DNA of 43,267 nt, taken from Desulfocurvibacter africanus subsp. africanus DSM 2603 (GTDB lineage Bacteria > Desulfobacterota > Desulfovibrionia > Desulfovibrionales > Desulfovibrionaceae). Below, piece by piece: positions 36,974 to 43,267 of this stretch. A model generated the notes under the pieces. It worked only from the letters and a program-made list of their open reading frames with translations. It searched no databases and was not told the DNA's origin. The position numbers and the translations under genes were made by a program. The stretch is taken from positions 1-43,267 of the forward strand of contig NZ_AULZ01000029.1 in assembly GCF_000422545.1 (NCBI RefSeq). Direction: 5' to 3'. Each line of letters opens with the position of its first letter. The stretch's first letter is position 1.

Positions 36974-37366
36974 ATGACCAAGCAGCGCATCAGCACGCCC
37001 AAGGCCCCGGCGGCCCTTGGACCCTACTCGCAGGGTGTGGCGAGCGGCAATCTCCTGTTCGTCTCCGGGCAGACCCCCATAGACCCGGCCACGGGCGCGC
37101 TCGTAGCCGGCGATATCGAAGCGGCCACCCGACAGGTCATCAAAAACATTCAAGCTATTCTGCAGGCTGCCGGTGCAGACCTGGAGCACGTGCTCAAGAC
37201 CACGGTCTTTCTGACCGACATGGGCAACTTCAAGCGCATGAATGCGGTCTATGCTGAGTACTTCACGGGCACCCCCCCGGCCCGCTCGACCATCCAGGTC
37301 TCGGCTTTGCCCATGAGTGCGGAGGTGGAGATCGAGGCTATCGCCAGGTTGCCGGAAAAGGCTTAA
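36974..37366 (+). CDS. RidA-family enamine/imine deaminase
   Basis: RidA proteins hydrolyse reactive enamines and imines made by PLP enzymes such as threonine dehydratase. The 130-residue protein contains GPYSQGVASGNLLFVSGQ, LKTTVFLTDMGNFKRMN and PARSTIQVSALP. The Arg of PARST is the conserved carboxylate-binding residue of active RidA. GAGGGAAAC lies directly upstream of the ATG. It is followed by a strong terminator and probably monocistronic. Confidence 0.93.
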   Translation: MTKQRISTPKAPAALGPYSQGVASGNLLFVSGQTPIDPATGALVAGDIEAATRQVIKNIQAILQAAGADLEHVLKTTVFLTDMGNFKRMNAVYAEYFTGTPPARSTIQVSALPMSAEVEIEAIARLPEKA

Positions 37367-37502
37367 CCGGCAGAAGCATACGTCAGTCACACGGACGTTC
37401 GGCCTATATGCGCATGTCGATTGGCCGTACCGGTGTTCATCCCAGAGTTAATTGATGGTTGGGGCTGTGCATCCATGAGAAATGGTGAAATGGCACAAGG
37501 CC

Positions 37503-37537
37503 AAAGGCCCGGACTGCTTCGAGAGCCGGGCCTTTTT
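37503..37537 (+). terminator. Intrinsic terminator after the RidA gene
   Basis: AAAGGCCCGG (37503-37512) and CCGGGCCTTT pair, followed by a T-run (TTTTTCTT). It lies about 135 bp after the RidA stop codon. Confidence 0.85.
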
Positions 37538-37685
37538 CTTGCCATATTTCCTACACGCCGATTCTCGCTCCTCCGACAGCGTTTCGTTGGCATTGAGGCT
37601 ATCAAGATAGAAGTCGTCATGCCGTATTTCGGCTGATCGCGGCGGGACCAAAGACACCAGAAGGTTAAACCAGGAGGAACACGAG

Positions 37686-38144
37686 ATGGCGCAGCACAAG
37701 CTACTCAAGCATCTCCATCAGGAACACCAGGAAGTGAAGAGCATCCTGCGCAAGCTGGTCAAGGCATCCGAGTCGGACCGTCAGCAGTGGCTTGATCAAC
37801 TCCGTGAGAACCTCGTTCCTCATATGGAAGCCGAGGAGAAGCATATCTATCCGGCCTTGCGTCAGCAGGGTGGAGAGGTCAAGGAGACAGCCTTAGAGGG
37901 CATCGAGGAGCATTCCGCAGCGAAATACGTCTGTAAGCAGCTTTTCGATGTTGGTACCTCGGACGAGACCTTCAAGGCCAAGGCCCAGGTACTTATGGAG
38001 TTGATCCAGCACCATATCCAGGAAGAAGAGAGCGAAATCTTCGATGATATCGAGGATTCCTTCTCGGCTCAGGAGCTGGACAACATGTTTAGCAAGTTCG
38101 AGCAGGAAGAGCAGAGCCAGAAGAAGAAGGCCAAGGCGGCTTGA
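37686..38144 (+). CDS. Hemerythrin-domain (HHE) protein
   Basis: This 152-residue protein is a four-helix hemerythrin-like protein binding a di-iron centre. Candidate ligands are visible: His14 (HQEHQEV), His46 and Glu50 (HMEAEEKHIYPAL), His76 (EEHSAAK), and His109/110 with Glu114 (HHIQEEESEIF). The lysine-rich C-terminal tail (QKKKAKAA) is not part of the fold. In anaerobes such proteins commonly handle oxygen, iron or oxidative/nitrosative stress; the exact role is unknown. AGGAGG lies upstream of the ATG. A hairpin terminator and repeat copy 5 follow. Confidence 0.9.
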   Translation: MAQHKLLKHLHQEHQEVKSILRKLVKASESDRQQWLDQLRENLVPHMEAEEKHIYPALRQQGGEVKETALEGIEEHSAAKYVCKQLFDVGTSDETFKAKAQVLMELIQHHIQEEESEIFDDIEDSFSAQELDNMFSKFEQEEQSQKKKAKAA

Positions 38145-38162
38145 GCTCTGTTTGAAGCTGTT

Positions 38163-38192
38163 CGGCGCGCCCAAGGGCGCGCCGTTCATTCT
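38163..38192 (+). terminator. Hairpin terminator after the hemerythrin gene
   Basis: CGGCGCGCC and GGCGCGCCG (38163-38184) form a GC-only stem around a short loop, followed by TTCATTCT. Repeat copy 5 begins at the next base. Confidence 0.75.
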
Positions 38193-38320
38193 TAGGGCAT
38201 TTTGCTTTTGAAAATGCTCTGCAAGCCATGCGTCGGCATGGCTTGTCGCCGCGTAGGCGTAGGCGCAATTCACTTGCGCCGTCAACGCCGGAGCAGGCGT
38301 CTTAAAAGCAATCTGCTCTA
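38193..38320 (+). repeat. MITE-like interspersed repeat, copy 5
   Basis: Plus orientation, flanked by TA. The left end reads TAGGGCA instead of TAGAGCA, so the first stem has one mismatch. The middle has the CCGCGTAGGCGTAGG form shared with copy 6. It sits immediately after the hemerythrin terminator. Confidence 0.9.
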
Positions 38321-38564
38321 GGACCTCGTGACCCGGCCAAAGATTGCGCCTGCCAAGTTCGACAGACAACCACTATCTATAGATACATTCAATCTAGGCA
38401 GTTGCTTGCTTGAGCCAAGTAACGTCAGCTCTGACCATGCAGCTAATGCTGGCTTGCTTCCTTAATCTTTGCCAGGTTGCATCCGCGACGCTATGTAAGC
38501 TTTGCCATTACTTTTATGTCGAATCTCGGCAGAGCAGACCAATAAACTACAAAGATTTGCGCAT
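38321..38564. other. 244-bp gene-free segment between two direct copies of the repeat
   Basis: No gene or structured RNA recognised. The segment is bracketed by repeat copies 5 and 6 in the same orientation, about 372 bp apart start to start. Confidence 0.5.
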
Positions 38565-38692
38565 TAGAGCATTTTGCTTTTGAAAATGCTCTGCAAGCCA
38601 TGCGTCGGCATGGCGTGCCGCCGCGTAGGCGTAGGCGCAATTCACTTGCGCCGTCAACGCCGGAGCGGGCGTCTTAAAAGCAATCTGCTCTA
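38565..38692 (+). repeat. MITE-like interspersed repeat, copy 6
   Basis: Plus orientation, 128 bp, flanked by TA. Nearly identical to copy 5 (both have the CCGCGTAGGCGTAGG core). The second palindrome has one change (GCATGGCGTGC). Confidence 0.9.
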
Positions 38693-38949
38693 AAGGGAAA
38701 TACGTTGCAGAGTGATGCTTTCGCGCCAGGGTGTGACCCAGGGAACGTGAGAGCACTGCCCGGCGCGCTCGCTTAAATTCCCTTGAATGCACTGCCGTCT
38801 ATGGAAAAAGGAATAGTCTGGGAGCTCGTCCACTTATGCTGGAGTCATGACACATGGAGGTCAATGCCGAAGGCGGTCGGAAGCGCGGTATGGAAATTGA
38901 ATAGTGTATGGGCACAAGGGATTATCGCTGTCGAAGTCAGGAGGAACTC

Positions 38950-39108
38950 ATGAATACGCAACTCGCGCTTATGATCCTTGCCACGCTCGTAGTTGTGGTG
39001 TTGGTCGTTTCGGAACTGTTGCCCATGCTGGTAGGAGGCAATCGAGCGATCAATGACTATAACTTCACTAGGGCTAAGCGTAACGAAAAGCATCGCGGAA
39101 TGTACTAG
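38950..39108 (+). CDS. Small single-pass membrane protein, 52 residues
   Basis: Not recognised by family. After MNTQLAL there is one strongly hydrophobic segment (LMILATLVVVVLVVSELLPML, about residues 7-27) and a basic tail (NFTRAKRNEKHRGMY). AGGAGG lies 7 nt before the ATG, strong evidence that it is translated. It stands alone, about 260 bp after repeat copy 6. Confidence 0.7.
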   Translation: MNTQLALMILATLVVVVLVVSELLPMLVGGNRAINDYNFTRAKRNEKHRGMY

Positions 39109-39555
39109 CGCTGCATCCATTTGATTCTCGGTGTACATGTCGCTGGTTTTCAGCCGGCAACAGTATGCTTGGGGTTATTGATTTCATGGCCGCGTGTCAT
39201 TAAGGACCATTTTTATGAATGTGTACAGCGCCCAGGGTCCTTCCCCGTTAAGGCTTGCATGCTTTTCATGTTAAGATAATATTTTAGTCTTAATTTGCGA
39301 TGCCTTATGGCTGTGTAGAATAAGAATTGTCCTGTCTTTCAACAGGTTGCAATTGTTGAGCAAACAGCGGCATTGCGTGCGCATGGATCGTATCCAGTCG
39401 GCCTTCTTGGTCCGTTCAGCTCGTTTTGCCACTATCAAACCAGCCAACCTGGACTTGTTGCCATGGCCGGAAGATGGGCTTGAGCCTTAAACGACAACCT
39501 CGTATTCAGCCAAAGCCAAGCCTGCCAGACAGCATGCTCTTCCACAGGAGACGTC
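39109..39555. other. Gene-free, AT-richer interval
   Basis: About 450 bp with no gene supported. It is lower in GC than the surroundings around 39240-39340 and contains TAATAT-like sequences that could be -10 elements, but no matching -35 was found. It precedes the 185-residue hypothetical gene. Confidence 0.4.
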
Positions 39556-40113
39556 ATGCCCCTGAACGATTATTCCGCACTGCTGGAACGCCTGCAGCGC
39601 GCCCTGGCGCTGGCTTTCGATCAATCCGGCGAGTTCCTGAACAGGCCGGGCTCGTCTTCGGCCTTCAAGATCGATCCTGATTTCTACCTGGCCATCTTGC
39701 CCCAATTCGCTGAAGACCTCTCATTCCTGACAGGTATCTTGACCGAAACCGTGATTGAAACGCTCGTTCTCACGGGAAATCTGGCGACCTATGGGCCGGA
39801 ACGAATATGCTCGTTGCGTCTGGATGTGCATTTATCGCGTTCGGGAAGTCCCCGTCCTTTGCAGGTCGGATTCCTGCAGGCCGGTTTCGTGGACGGAGCG
39901 CTCAAGCTCTACGGAGGCCGGCGTTCTGGTTTGCCGTTGTCGGATGTGCGTTTGAACGCCGCCCAGCGACCTTTGGTCGAAAGGTTCCTGGCAGGCAGAC
40001 CTGTGCCCGCCTCCATCTCCTATGCCGGCGAAATGCCGCCTGCGCGTCCAGGTTTATCGACCAGCGCCAAAGCGCAAGCAGCCGCCAAGCCTGGGGCTCG
40101 GATTCGGCGCTAA
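39556..40113 (+). CDS. Hypothetical protein, 185 residues
   Basis: Not recognised. The protein is soluble with no signal peptide. The N-terminal half is helical (LNDYSALLERLQRALALAFD, FYLAILPQFAEDLSFLTGIL), the middle is beta-rich (ICSLRLDVHLSRSGSPRPLQ), and the C-terminal tail is low-complexity (TSAKAQAAAKPGARIRR). ACAGGAG lies 7 nt upstream of the ATG, and the GC-rich codon use matches the genome, so it is probably real. It is separate from both neighbours. Confidence 0.62.
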   Translation: MPLNDYSALLERLQRALALAFDQSGEFLNRPGSSSAFKIDPDFYLAILPQFAEDLSFLTGILTETVIETLVLTGNLATYGPERICSLRLDVHLSRSGSPRPLQVGFLQAGFVDGALKLYGGRRSGLPLSDVRLNAAQRPLVERFLAGRPVPASISYAGEMPPARPGLSTSAKAQAAAKPGARIRR

Positions 40114-40306
40114 GTATCTCTTCCTTTTTCCGTGCTAAACGAGTGGTTCAGCGCTTACAGCATCCTTAAGCTTCAGTAGCTCTTGCTCCTGCGCGACTTG
40201 ATCCGAATCCGGCTTCAGTCTGAAGCGATGAGAGCCCCTAAGTCCTCCCAAGTTCCCGCCACGTTCCCACATCCCATAAACGCCGAGCGACAATGGCTCG
40301 GAGCTG

Positions 40307-40720
40307 TCAGATGCTTTTGAAAACCTTGGCTAGGGAGTCCCCGGCCACGTGGAGCTTCCACTCGTTCAGATAGCCGAAGGGTGTCTCGCCCACGCTGTAG
40401 CCAGTGTTCTCCAGCCGTTGGCGTACCTCTGCGACTAGCTCGCGCACGAATTCCGGGTCAGCTTTGCTTTCCGAGAGGTGCCCGAAAGAGTGCAGTACAA
40501 CCTGCTTGGTGTTGAATTTTCCTCCCAGCCATTTGATGTTCTTCAGCATCTTGGACAGGACGCTACTCCGGCGGTCATGGTCCTCGGCTTCGCCATGGTA
40601 GAAAACGACTACCGCATCGCGGGCCATTGCACCGGTCGGCTCGGCTTCCGGGGCTTCGGGCAGAGTCTTTTGGAAGGGCTTGTGCCAGAATTCGGGAGCA
40701 TAAAACATGAGCAATTTCAT
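40307..40720 (-). CDS. Free-standing threonyl-tRNA synthetase editing-domain protein
   Basis: This 137-residue protein matches the archaeal ThrRS N-terminal editing domain (tRNA-Thr_ED, a D-aminoacyl-tRNA deacylase-like fold) rather than a bacterial synthetase. It has an N-terminal MKLLMFYAPEFWHKP strand, then DAVVVFYHGEAED, QVVLHSFGHLSESKADPEFV (compare the LYPxAHLSS pattern of the family) and GYSVGETPFGYLNEWKLHV (compare APFGWYKxFxL). In archaea this domain removes serine mischarged on tRNA-Thr; here it stands alone, so its substrate is open. GAGG precedes the ATG. Its start overlaps the stop of the upstream gene by 4 nt (ATGA), so the two are translationally coupled. Confidence 0.75.
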   Translation of the reverse strand: MKLLMFYAPEFWHKPFQKTLPEAPEAEPTGAMARDAVVVFYHGEAEDHDRRSSVLSKMLKNIKWLGGKFNTKQVVLHSFGHLSESKADPEFVRELVAEVRQRLENTGYSVGETPFGYLNEWKLHVAGDSLAKVFKSI

Positions 40721-41289
40721 GACGTGCCTCGGTTGCACGGTCCCAGGCAGCCCGCGCGCAGGCTGCAACCTGCGCATCCATCTTGGTGAGAGGAGAGGGA
40801 TCCGTGGCTATCGAAGGTGAGCACGGCATAGCGGCGCGCGAGGTGTCCGTCATCGGTGGCCAGACCGTTGAGTAATAAGGCGCGAGCCAGTGTCGGATCG
40901 ATCTCGGGCAGGGGCGCGCAGCTGCGTTCGGCGAGATCGGGCCGCAGGTCGGCCAGTGCAGCCATGACCAGTCGCGCTGCCAGACGGTGCAGCAGCAGAC
41001 CCAGGGCCGGCTCTTCGCTCAGAGTACGCTCTACTTCGGCTTCTATTTCAGCCGGAAGCCATAGAGCCAGAATCGGGCCGCCAGCGGATTCCAGCCGGGC
41101 CGTTCGCAGGCATGCCGCCCAAAGCGACATGCAGCGGGCCAGCGATGGGGCATAGCGCGTGCGCCCAGGAGCAGGCAGGTCCGCCAGCACCGGCCCGAGG
41201 ATATTCTGTGGTGCAAGCGTTTTGGCCCCTATCTCATAGGGTGCAGAGGGCAAAGGGGCTTCCGGGTGTGGATGGGAATCGTAAGGCAT
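40717..41289 (-). CDS. Unknown protein with C-terminal cysteine cluster, coupled to the editing-domain gene
   Basis: Not recognised. The 190-residue protein is helical (AEIEAEVERTLSEEPALGLLL, LARALLLNGLA) and ends in a cysteine cluster CAGCSLRAGCLGPC (C-x2-C-x5-C-x3-C), which could bind zinc or an iron-sulfur cluster. It overlaps the following editing-domain gene by 4 nt (ATGA), so they are an operon. The start at 41289 has AAGGA about 10 nt upstream; the frame is open to 41364 without a site. Its role is likely linked to tRNA or amino-acid quality control only by this association. Confidence 0.65.
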   Translation of the reverse strand: MPYDSHPHPEAPLPSAPYEIGAKTLAPQNILGPVLADLPAPGRTRYAPSLARCMSLWAACLRTARLESAGGPILALWLPAEIEAEVERTLSEEPALGLLLHRLAARLVMAALADLRPDLAERSCAPLPEIDPTLARALLLNGLATDDGHLARRYAVLTFDSHGSLSSHQDGCAGCSLRAGCLGPCNRGTS

Positions 41290-41657
41290 GGTCGCTGTTC
41301 CTTGGTGCCTGTCCCGCTGGCGTGACCGTAAATGACGCTTTACGCGTTCGCTGGAGGTCACCATAGAATGGCCTTCCGGTCAATGGATGGGACCTCGGAG
41401 GAGTCCCGGCAAGTGCTAGGATAAAGCATCCTGCAGCCTTTCTCGCCTTACGCAATCCCGGCGAGTGTCACAAATGCAAGTGAGTAATCGCCGGATATCC
41501 CTTGATGGTCCGGTACACTGCTTGCGTCCGTTATCTCCTCGCCCTATGATGCAGTTTCAGCACGATAAAGAATGAGGCTATCCCCGGAGTCTAGCATGCA
41601 GGGCCTGTCATACTGTGAGTTTTGTCCCGTTCGTGCTTGGTGGATGCGGAGTGCGGC
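41290..41657. other. Divergent intergenic region before the HD-GYP gene
   Basis: About 370 bp without a gene. It must hold the promoters of the cysteine-cluster gene (minus) and the HD-GYP gene (plus). No clear promoter or operator was recognised. Confidence 0.35.
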
Positions 41658-42731
41658 ATGCAGGATGCGCTTCATTCCATGACAACTCCCACCGATTCCG
41701 CCCAGGCAGGCAATGGCGGTAAGAATTCTCTAAGCGAAGATCGGCGACGCATTCTTGAATTATGGAGTCGCATCCGGCCGATGTCGGAGGTGGTGCCGTT
41801 CCAGGAGGAAGTCGAGGCGGCCGACGCTGTCTTAACCGGAGCGGTGGAGTACACGCGGCACTTCATGGACGAGGTGCGCCGTGGCAAGATCGTGGACTGT
41901 CGGGAGGCCTTGCCTCTCGTGGACCAGCTCATCGCCAGCGCAACCCGCAACCAGTCCGCCGTGATCAGCCTGGCCAAATTGAAGGTCCATGACGAATACA
42001 CCTTCCACCACAGCATCAATGTGGCCATGTTCTCGATCATTTTTGGCCGGAGCTTGGGCTTGCCCCTGGAAGCGCAGAGGGTGCTCGGCCTCGCCGGCAT
42101 CTACCACGACGTGGGCAAGGCGCGCATTCCCGAGGATATCCTCAAGAAGCCCGAGCAACTGAATGACGAGGAATACTCTCTAATCAAGCGTCACGCCGTG
42201 GAGGGCTACCGGGTCATGCGCGACTCGGCGGTGTTGCACCGTGACGTGCTCCTGGCCATCATGCAGCACCACGAACGCCATGATGGCCAGGGCTATCCCC
42301 GCGGCTTGGCGGGTCAGGCCATAAGCCCGCTGGCCCGCATCATCAGCTTGGTGGACGTGTACGATGCCCTGACCAGCAACCGTTGCTACCGCAAGGCGAG
42401 CACGCCGACCACGGCCCTTGGCCACATCTACCACCAGCAGGGCGCACATTTCTTCCCCACCTATGTAGAGCGCTTCATCAAGTGCATCGGCGTCTTTCCT
42501 CCCGGCAGCCTGGTGCGGCTGACGGATGGGAGCATCGCCGTGGTGCGTAGCGTCAACCCTGATTACAGCCTCCTGCCCACGGTAAGCGTATATCTCGACC
42601 AGCGGCTTCGCCGCTGTCAGCCCAGGATCATCGATCTGGCCCAGGCCCAGGCCGACGGGCTGAATCTGGGTATTCTGGGCTGTGTGGACCCGCGCCCCCT
42701 GCGCATTGATCCCGCCTTGCTCCTGCGTTGA
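41658..42731 (+). CDS. HD-GYP domain protein (probable cyclic-di-GMP phosphodiesterase)
   Basis: This 357-residue protein has an N-terminal helical region with no recognised sensor domain, then a complete HD-GYP domain. The metal-binding HD is in IYHDVGK (His150, Asp151), the second histidine pair and GYP motif are HHERHDGQGYP (from His204), and SLVDVYDALTSNRCYR follows. HD-GYP enzymes hydrolyse c-di-GMP to GMP or pGpG, linking to motility and biofilm control. A C-terminal region of about 80 residues (from FPPGSLVRLTDGSIAVV) is a small beta domain often found in this subgroup. ATG 41658 is preferred because GGAG lies 8 nt before it; a TTG at 41622 is possible. Confidence 0.92.
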   Translation: MQDALHSMTTPTDSAQAGNGGKNSLSEDRRRILELWSRIRPMSEVVPFQEEVEAADAVLTGAVEYTRHFMDEVRRGKIVDCREALPLVDQLIASATRNQSAVISLAKLKVHDEYTFHHSINVAMFSIIFGRSLGLPLEAQRVLGLAGIYHDVGKARIPEDILKKPEQLNDEEYSLIKRHAVEGYRVMRDSAVLHRDVLLAIMQHHERHDGQGYPRGLAGQAISPLARIISLVDVYDALTSNRCYRKASTPTTALGHIYHQQGAHFFPTYVERFIKCIGVFPPGSLVRLTDGSIAVVRSVNPDYSLLPTVSVYLDQRLRRCQPRIIDLAQAQADGLNLGILGCVDPRPLRIDPALLLR

Positions 42732-42936
42732 TCTTTATAGTCGGAAGGCAAGCCTGCCCGACATGTTCAATCTTGCACAGGCTGCGCAGGGCTTGCGCTT
42801 CGCTTGCAGATACTCTGTGTTCTTCACGGTTGGCTGGCCCCCGCCCAGGCAGTTTTTTAGAGTCCGTACGCGGTTGACTGGTTGCGAGTGGCTTTATTTG
42901 CTGGCTTGACCAGAGAAAGCCTCGCGGTTCCAACTA

Positions 42937-43267
42937 GGGCCTGTTAACGCTATCTGAGCGCCTCTACAATTAGTGCCAAGGTGAGAAAGCCAAGGTACAT
43001 GACATCGAGCTTGTCGTAGCGGGTAAAAATGCGCCTGTAACCTTTGAGTCGTCTGAATAGACGCTCTATCTCATTGCGCTTTTTGTACAGCTCCTTGTCA
43101 TATTCCCAGGGTTCCAAGCGATTGGGGTTTGGAGGAACCACGGGAACAAAACCCAAATCTCGGCTCAGAGTTCTTGTTTCATTGCCCTCATAGGCTCCAT
43201 CCATGAGCAAGGGGCATGAGTCAGTCGGCGGGCCGCCCAGCATTGTCAGCAGACGCCGGCCTTGCGG
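42937..43267 (-). mobile_element. IS5-family insertion sequence, right end, cut by the window edge
   Basis: The element begins GGGCCTGTTAACGCTA, matching 14 of 16 bases with the reverse complement of the IS end at 32-47. It is preceded by CTAG (42934-42937), and the transposase ends 13 bp inside. The rest of the element lies beyond the window. Confidence 0.8.
42950..43267 (-). CDS. IS5-family transposase, C-terminal part (incomplete)
   Basis: A DDE transposase fragment of about 105 residues, open at the window edge. The segment LLMDGAYEGNETR carries the second catalytic Asp. The Y-(2)-R-(3)-E-(6)-K signature is visible in YKKRNEIERLFRRLKGYRRI, with the catalytic Glu. It ends RYDKLDVMYLGFLTLALIVE, typical of the IS5/IS427 group. 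Many members of this group are split into two frames; whether this one is cannot be seen here. Confidence 0.88.
   Translation of the reverse strand, partial: PQGRRLLTMLGGPPTDSCPLLMDGAYEGNETRTLSRDLGFVPVVPPNPNRLEPWEYDKELYKKRNEIERLFRRLKGYRRIFTRYDKLDVMYLGFLTLALIVEALR

Noticed and set aside
48-38692. CRISPR array from the repeated units
   Set aside because: The repeats are 128 bp, scattered over kilobases, in both orientations and with no regular spacers or cas genes.
1-43267. Composite transposon carrying the whole window
   Set aside because: The content is housekeeping genes and no element-borne functions are seen; contig or window edges at IS copies explain the layout better.

Overview
The window looks like chromosomal DNA of a GC-rich Gram-negative bacterium, most likely one of the Desulfovibrionales (sulfate-reducing Desulfobacterota). 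This rests on gene content and style: tig-clpP-clpX-lon in a row, argF/argG/argH close together, several outer-membrane lipoproteins, a chemoreceptor and an HD-GYP protein. It is an inference; no 16S gene or other phylogenetic marker is present.

Layout. Positions 1-47 are the end of an IS5-type insertion sequence, directly abutting copy 1 of a 128-bp interspersed repeat. Next comes a decayed serine-recombinase gene (minus strand), then recD2 and thiD, tRNA-Leu(UAG), a chemoreceptor (minus), and the protein quality-control block tig, clpP, clpX, lon (6.9-13.2 kb). A minus-strand group follows: a glycosyltransferase-like protein, a YchJ-family SEC-C protein and an exported cyclophilin. From 15.8 to 23.4 kb lies an arginine biosynthesis region (argF, an acetyltransferase, argG, a Na,K-ATPase-like P-type ATPase on the other strand, argH). 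An S1-domain protein and an EF-G paralogue are divergently transcribed at 23.5-27.5 kb. Then come an acetyltransferase, a LysE-family remnant, an acyltransferase overlapping an RNase J gene, and a minus-strand three-lipoprotein operon (COG3014-like, YcfL-like, LpoB-like). From 34 to 41.3 kb the genes are small and partly unrecognised (HU-like protein, universal stress protein, RidA, hemerythrin, tiny membrane protein, a free-standing threonyl-tRNA synthetase editing domain). The window ends with an HD-GYP gene and the 3' part of an IS5-family transposase.

The most striking feature is the repeat: six copies of about 123-128 bp, made of consecutive perfect hairpins, bounded by TAGAGCA...TGCTCTA and always flanked by TA. 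It looks like a non-autonomous transposable element (MITE). Two copies sit exactly on the stop codons of recD2 and lon, so the element itself supplies the TAG stop. Because both ends start with TAG, insertion into the TA of a stop codon restores a stop in either orientation. No defence island, CRISPR array or prophage was seen.
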